Assembly (NCBI GenBank): GCA_029574055.1
Contig: JAKQBQ010000166.1
Span: forward strand, 1 to 9,232
Direction: 5' to 3'
DNA length: 9,232 nt
Origin: Methanobacteriota archaeon
Lineage (GTDB): Archaea; Thermoplasmatota; Thermoplasmata; Methanomassiliicoccales; Methanomethylophilaceae
Part shown: piece by piece, positions 5,889 through 9,232 of the stretch
Position numbering within the stretch: the stretch's first letter is position 1
How the letters are laid out: each line of letters begins with the position of its first letter
Translations under genes and position numbers: made by a program
Notes under the pieces: model-generated
What the model was told of the DNA's origin: nothing
Databases searched by the model: none
The model's input: the letters and a program-made list of their open reading frames with translations, nothing else

Positions 5889-7532
5889 ATGCCGCTCAAA
5901 AGAAAGTTTATTTCGACCATTTTCAAACTGCCTCCGGCTACCGCGAAGAAGCTGGAATATGAAACGGACATCCCTGTGCAAATGCCTGACGGGGTCATCC
6001 TCTACGCTGACAGGATCTCCCCCGCAGGGGGAAAAGGCCTGCCGGTCATACTGTAGCGCATACCGTACGCGCCGAGGAGCTTCAAGTACTTCAGGCTGTT
6101 CGCCGAGCTGATCGCCGAGCGCGGATACCACGTGATCGTGCAGAACTGCCGCGGCACATGGGGCTCCGAGGGAGAATGGTTCCCTTTCGAGGATGACCGC
6201 AGGGACGGGCTCTCGACCTTGGAATGGATATCCAAGCAGCCCTGGTTCGACGGCCGCGTCGGGATGTTCGGCGCAAGCTACATGGGATACGCGCAGCTGG
6301 CTGCGGGGCCGGATGCCCCCGATTATCTGAAAGCCCTTGTCCCATTGTTAACGGCGTCCAAGCTTTACAACATAAACCGCGGAGGAGGGTCGTTCAACTT
6401 GCTCCTCGCGCTGTCATGGAGCTACTCAACGTACGCAAAGAGGGACAAGGCCACTCTGATCAGCAAAGGGGCGGAGAAGAAACGGGACGAGGAGCTCCTT
6501 AAAAAAGGATTGGGGCACCTTCCCGTCGGAGAATCGGACAAAGTGATACTGGGTTTCTCCGTGCCGTTCTACCAGAGTATGGTGAACAATGACAACCCTA
6601 CCGACGAATATTGGTCGAAGGTGGACCTTTCGGGGATCATCGGAAGGATCGAGGCTCCTGTGCATTTCGTCGCCGGATGGTACGATTTCTTCCTGACCGA
6701 CGAGATCGCCGACTACAAGACAATGAGCGCCGCGGGAAAGAACCCTTACCTGACCATCGGCCCGTGGACGCATTTGAACGGTTTTAAGGGCGGTATCCAG
6801 GAGAGTTTCGTCTGGTATGACGCCCACCTTCGCGGCGATAAGTCGAAGCTGCGCGAAAAACCTGTCAAAGTATGCATCATGGGGAAGAAGGAGGAATGGG
6901 TAGAGATGGATGCCTGGCCTCCTCAGAGCGTTCCCGCCAAATTGTATTTGGGCGGGGGCGGGAAGCTTTCCGAAGAAAAACCCGGCGCGGGCGCCGAACC
7001 AACTCGATACAGATACGACCCGGCAGACCCGACGCCGAGCTTGGGCGGGGCGGTCATCACCGAGGATTCAGGCAAGAAGAACAACATCGAGCTGGAATCC
7101 AGAAAAGATGTGCTGACCTTCACAAGCGAGCCGATGAAAAAGGATACGACCATAATGGGGACTGTTTGCGCGGACCTGTTCGTCCGATCCACGCTGGAAC
7201 ATACAGACTTCTTCGTCCGCCTTTGCGATGTTTCGCCCAACGGCAGGAAATCGGAGAATATCTGCGACGGGATGGTCAGGCTCAAGCCGGGCGTACCGAA
7301 AGAAGAGAACGGGATGATCAATATCAAAATAGAATTGAACGATACCGCGTACTGCTTCAAGACCGGCCACCGCATCCGCCTGCAGGTATCCAGCGGGGCG
7401 CATCCGATGTTCGTCCGCAACCTTGGGGGCGGGGAGAGGATCGCTACGGCCACCATAATGAAGGCCGCCGATCAGGAAGTGTTCCACGATGAGGACAACT
7501 GTTCCGCTTTGATCCTGCCTATGATCGAGTGA
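5889..7532 (+). CDS. CocE/NonD-family alpha/beta hydrolase (peptidase S15-like) with in-frame TAG at codon 56, possible pyrrolysine protein
   Basis: The frame runs 547 codons from ATG 5889, which has GGAG 8 nt upstream, and is open except for TAG at 6054-6056. Family enzymes are serine esterases or X-Pro dipeptidyl peptidases. The nucleophile motif is GASYMG (Ser130), the acid is Asp266 in AGWYDFF, and the base is His295 in GPWTHLNG. Tyr60 in RIPYAPR matches the oxyanion-hole tyrosine of cocaine esterase. Spacings are close to that enzyme (Tyr44, Ser117, Asp259, His287). Residues from about 325 on form the C-terminal jelly-roll domain. No signal peptide is seen, so the protein is probably cytosolic. 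If TAG stops translation, the 55-residue product lacks every catalytic residue. If TAG is read as pyrrolysine, the enzyme is complete. The substrate is unknown. Alternative: a pseudogene with one recent nonsense change such as CAG to TAG. It ends in TGA. Confidence 0.85.
6054..6056 (+). other. In-frame amber (TAG) codon, candidate pyrrolysine site
   Basis: TAG is codon 56 of the hydrolase, between VIL and RIPY. Homology continues without a break or frame change on both sides: upstream YETDIPVQMPDGVILYADR and downstream RIPYAPRSFKYFRLFAELIA are both typical of the family. GCGC at 6056-6059 can pair with GCGC at 6069-6072, a 4-bp stem starting at the last base of TAG. This is too weak to call a PYLIS element. 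Confidence 0.55.
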
Positions 7533-7547
7533 TCGGACGAGCAGCGA

Positions 7548-7648
7548 CTGCGGCAGCTTGCAGGTACATCTGCAGACCATATTCGGACGAAACAGCGGGA
7601 GGAATAGATGGCGTTCTGCCGCAGAGCATAGTCTTCAAACGCGTTTTT
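7548..7648 (+). terminator. Possible terminator region after the hydrolase
   Basis: CTGCGGCAG (7548-7556) and CTGCCGCAG (7616-7624) are perfect 9-bp inverted arms, 59 nt apart, followed 19 nt later by T5 at 7644-7648. TCGGACGA also occurs twice (7533-7540 and 7583-7590). The distances are long for a simple terminator. No gene is convincing in this 213-bp gap. Confidence 0.3.
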
Positions 7649-7653
7649 CCATG

Positions 7654-7675
7654 AATCATTCGTTAGGTTTTTGCA
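7654..7675 (+). repeat. Direct repeat copy 1 upstream of the DUF4143 ATPase
   Basis: The 18-bp core ATTCGTTAGGTTTTTGCA at 7658-7675 recurs exactly at 7691-7708. With the preceding AATC/AATT the match is 21 of 22 bp. Confidence 0.85.
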
Positions 7676-7686
7676 GTGATTTGGAG

Positions 7687-7708
7687 AATTATTCGTTAGG
7701 TTTTTGCA
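7687..7708 (+). repeat. Direct repeat copy 2 upstream of the DUF4143 ATPase
   Basis: This is the second copy of the 22-bp repeat, offset by exactly 33 bp and ending 8 bp before the TATA box of the ATPase gene. The position and spacing suggest two sites for a regulator on the same DNA face. Confidence 0.85.
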
Positions 7709-7715
7709 AGCCAGA

Positions 7716-7727
7716 CTTAAATAATAT
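7716..7727 (+). promoter_or_regulatory. TATA box of the DUF4143 ATPase, leaderless spacing
   Basis: CTTAAATAATAT is centred about 25 nt before the ATG at 7746, and no Shine-Dalgarno lies between. Transcription should begin at or within a base or two of the start codon. Confidence 0.6.
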
Positions 7728-7732
7728 CACCT

Positions 7733-7749
7733 GCATACAGAACGTATGC
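7733..7749. promoter_or_regulatory. Inverted repeat over the ATPase start codon, candidate operator
   Basis: GCATAC (7733-7738) and GTATGC (7744-7749) are perfect 6-bp arms around AGAAC. The element covers the predicted transcription start and the ATG, a position where a bound repressor would block initiation. Confidence 0.4.
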
Positions 7750-9077
7750 GTAGACTATGCTACGACCAGCTGGTAGAATGGAAAAATGATCCTTGGCGTA
7801 AACCGCTAATATTAGAGGGAGTCCGCCAGTGCGGAAAGACGTATTTGCTAGAAGAATTTGGCTCAAAGAATTACGAAAACACCGCATACTTCAACTTCGA
7901 GGATGAAAAGAACCTCGCTTCGCATTTCGAACGGGACTTGAACCCTCGCCGCATCATAGAGGAACTGAGCATACTCATCAAAAGACCCATATTGCCGGAG
8001 AAGACACTGATAATATTCGACGAGATACAATTCTGCGGCCGCGCACTGACATCCCTGAAGTATTTCTGCGAAAAAGCTCCGGAATATCATGTCGTTTGTG
8101 CCGGGTCGCTTTTGGGCGTCAAGCTGTCTAAAGAGGATTCATTCCCTGTCGGGAAGGTCAACCGCATAAGAATGTACCCTATGAACTTCTTTGAGTTCCT
8201 CCTTGCAAACGGCGAGGATCTGCTCTGCGACCATCTTAAGAAACTCCCTGCCGCCGAAACCGTTCCACAGGCATTCGAGGACAAACTTACAGGCTATCTG
8301 AGAACATATTATGTGGTCGGAGGCATGCCCGCCGTTGTCTATAGATGGGTCTTGACAAAGGATATCTCTGCGGTAGAAACTCTGCAGGATGAGATATTGA
8401 GGGATTATGTGGATGATTTCGGGAAGCATGCCGCAGATGACCTGAACGAACTGACCATGATCTGGCGTTCTATCCCGGAACAGCTGTCCAAAGAGAACAG
8501 ACGTTTCTTTTTCAGCCATGTAAAAAAAGGGCTGAGAGCAAAGGATCTGGAACATGCAATGGAATGGTTGATATCCGCTGGGCTGATATATAAGGTGAAA
8601 ATGATATCGGCACCGATGGTCCCTTTGTCATCCTATTCCGACGAAACGATCTTCAAGATCTATTTTGCCGATATTGGATTGCTTAGAAAACTTGCCGGAG
8701 TGGATCCTGCATTCATCTTTGACGGCAACGGCAAATACAAACACTTCAAAGGTGCCGTTGCGGAGAACTACGTTCTCAACGAGCTTCTGTTCATAGGGAA
8801 ATCTCCTTACTTTTGGAAGTCCGGGGGCGTTGCAGAAGTGGATTTCATCGATAATTTCGGCACAAAGACCGTTCCGATCGAGGTCAAAGCGGAAACCAAC
8901 ACCAAATCGAAATCGCTTGCGAAGTTCATTGACCTGTACCGTCCGGAATGCGCCGTCAAAATAAGCATGAACAATGTCAGCAAGAACGGCATCATCGGCC
9001 TCCCGCTGTGGATGGTCTGGAAGATCAAGGACTACATTGGAGAGACCGGCCGGAAAGACCTGAGCATGAACGAATGA
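7746..9077 (+). CDS. AAA_14/DUF4143 family ATPase with PD-(D/E)xK-like C-terminal domain
   Basis: This is a 443-residue P-loop ATPase of the type common in archaea and gut anaerobes, with unknown physiological role. The N-terminal AAA_14 domain has Walker A GVRQCGKT (25-32), Walker B LIIFDE (88-93) and a sensor-1-like VVCAGSLLGV (116-125). The middle part (about 140-310) is helical, with RMYPMNFFEF and YYVVGGMPAVV typical of the family. The C-terminal DUF4143 part has GAVAENYVLNELL (336-348), EVDF (Asp366) and PIEVKA (Glu379, Lys381), the D...ExK arrangement of restriction-endonuclease-like folds, which looks intact. The ATG at 7746 gives the usual MRRLCYDQL start and sits at leaderless distance from a TATA box. 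It is a single-gene unit with a terminator behind it. Such genes are often solitary and patchily distributed, and a link to defence or toxin-antitoxin function is only a guess. It ends in TGA. Confidence 0.93.
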   Translation: MRRLCYDQLVEWKNDPWRKPLILEGVRQCGKTYLLEEFGSKNYENTAYFNFEDEKNLASHFERDLNPRRIIEELSILIKRPILPEKTLIIFDEIQFCGRALTSLKYFCEKAPEYHVVCAGSLLGVKLSKEDSFPVGKVNRIRMYPMNFFEFLLANGEDLLCDHLKKLPAAETVPQAFEDKLTGYLRTYYVVGGMPAVVYRWVLTKDISAVETLQDEILRDYVDDFGKHAADDLNELTMIWRSIPEQLSKENRRFFFSHVKKGLRAKDLEHAMEWLISAGLIYKVKMISAPMVPLSSYSDETIFKIYFADIGLLRKLAGVDPAFIFDGNGKYKHFKGAVAENYVLNELLFIGKSPYFWKSGGVAEVDFIDNFGTKTVPIEVKAETNTKSKSLAKFIDLYRPECAVKISMNNVSKNGIIGLPLWMVWKIKDYIGETGRKDLSMNE

Positions 9078-9131
9078 ACGCTATCGTCCGTCAACTGTGT
9101 TCGGTAATTTTTTGAAGGAAAATTGAGACAA

Positions 9132-9196
9132 TTTGCGGTATTCCTTTTCGATCGGCGTGGACCTTTCTTTCGGGATTGCCGCAAACTTTTTGTTTT
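9132..9196 (+). terminator. Hairpin plus T-tract terminator of the ATPase
   Basis: TTTGCGGTATTCC (9132-9144) pairs with GGATTGCCGCAAA (9173-9185) over 13 positions with one mismatch and one G-U, enclosing 28 nt. CTTTTTGTTTT follows directly. An earlier T6 at 9107-9112 may add a weaker stop signal. Confidence 0.55.
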
Positions 9197-9206
9197 AATA
9201 ATATAT

Positions 9207-9230
9207 ATTAAACCACTAAAGTGGTTTAAT
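9207..9230. promoter_or_regulatory. Palindrome at the right edge, candidate operator of the next gene
   Basis: ATTAAACCACT (9207-9217) and AGTGGTTTAAT (9220-9230) are perfect 11-bp arms around AA. The AT-rich stretch TTTTAATAATATATATT (9193-9209) beside it resembles a TATA region. The element looks like a dimeric regulator site at a promoter reading out of the window. It could instead be a terminator hairpin for a gene beyond the edge. Confidence 0.5.
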
Positions 9231-9232
9231 TA

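Noticed and set aside
6040..6070. Frameshift or sequencing indel as explanation for the break in the hydrolase
   Set aside because: The frame is the same before and after TAG and the family motif VIL-X-RIPY is continuous, so a base substitution or a sense-coded TAG explains it, not an indel.
5691..6131. 146-codon open frame on the minus strand across the hydrolase N-terminus and intergenic region
   Set aside because: It overlaps the supported hydrolase coding region, crosses the structured element and both T runs, and has no family resemblance.
6132..7532. Treating the hydrolase as a shorter gene starting at GTG 6132
   Set aside because: This start lacks a Shine-Dalgarno and a promoter, and it removes the first strands and the oxyanion-hole tyrosine. 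Homology clearly continues upstream through the TAG to ATG 5889.
7597..7679. Small frame from ATG 7608 with GGGAGGA upstream and an internal TAG at 7629-7631
   Set aside because: It has seven codons before TAG, or 23 if TAG is read, runs into the direct repeat, and has no recognisable sequence. It is probably chance in intergenic DNA.
7654..7708. CRISPR array
   Set aside because: There are only two copies with an 11-bp gap, no palindromic repeat character and no cas genes. It fits a regulatory or flanking repeat better.
7746..9077. Transposase or insertion sequence identity for the right-hand gene
   Set aside because: The Walker motifs and DUF4143 signatures are clear, there is no transposase domain, and no terminal inverted repeats or target duplication could be matched at its ends.

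Overview
The window looks like a euryarchaeal chromosome, most likely a methanogen of the order Methanomassiliicoccales (class Thermoplasmata). The evidence is archaeal-type uS12, uS7, EF-2 (with a diphthamide-site histidine), EF-1A and uS10, archaeal TATA boxes in front of the transcription units, and Shine-Dalgarno sequences inside tightly packed operons. The order-level call is inferred from the look of the ribosomal proteins and from one in-frame amber codon that would fit a pyrrolysine-decoding organism. No pyl genes or methylamine methyltransferases lie in the window, so this is not proven.

Layout. (1) Positions 1-576, minus strand: a ThiE/TenI-like (thiamine phosphate synthase superfamily) gene, cut by the left edge, with its own probable leaderless promoter. 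(2) Positions 674-5589, minus strand: the archaeal str cluster, transcribed rpsL(uS12)-rpsG(uS7)-fusA(EF-2)-tuf(EF-1A)-rpsJ(uS10), ending in an oligo-T terminator. A strong TATA box precedes uS12 and a second one lies directly before EF-1A. For uS12, uS7, EF-2 and EF-1A the Shine-Dalgarno position favours a start a few codons inside the longest frame. (3) Positions 5590-5888: a divergent regulatory region of about 300 bp with TATA elements, an AT palindrome, short alternative hairpins and a compact structured element of about 75-80 nt flanked by an oligo-T run on the minus strand. (4) Positions 5889-7532, plus strand: a CocE/NonD-family (peptidase S15-like) alpha/beta hydrolase, complete in catalytic triad and C-terminal domain but interrupted at codon 56 by an in-frame TAG, four residues before the predicted oxyanion-hole tyrosine. 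(5) Positions 7533-7745: inverted repeats, a pair of near-identical direct repeats 33 bp apart, and a TATA box placed for a leaderless transcript. (6) Positions 7746-9077, plus strand: an AAA_14/DUF4143 ATPase with a C-terminal PD-(D/E)xK-like motif. (7) Positions 9078-9232: a strong hairpin/T-tract terminator and, at the right edge, an 11-bp-arm palindrome beside an AT-rich promoter-like stretch that probably serves a gene beyond the window.

The str cluster supplies translation elongation and small-subunit assembly. The hydrolase and the ATPase are separate accessory units with their own promoters. The observation most worth following is the amber-interrupted hydrolase. All seven complete genes end in TAA or TGA, none in TAG, and the only TAG found in a real reading frame is an internal one in an otherwise intact enzyme. 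This is what translation of TAG as pyrrolysine predicts, although a recent nonsense mutation cannot be excluded from one sequence.
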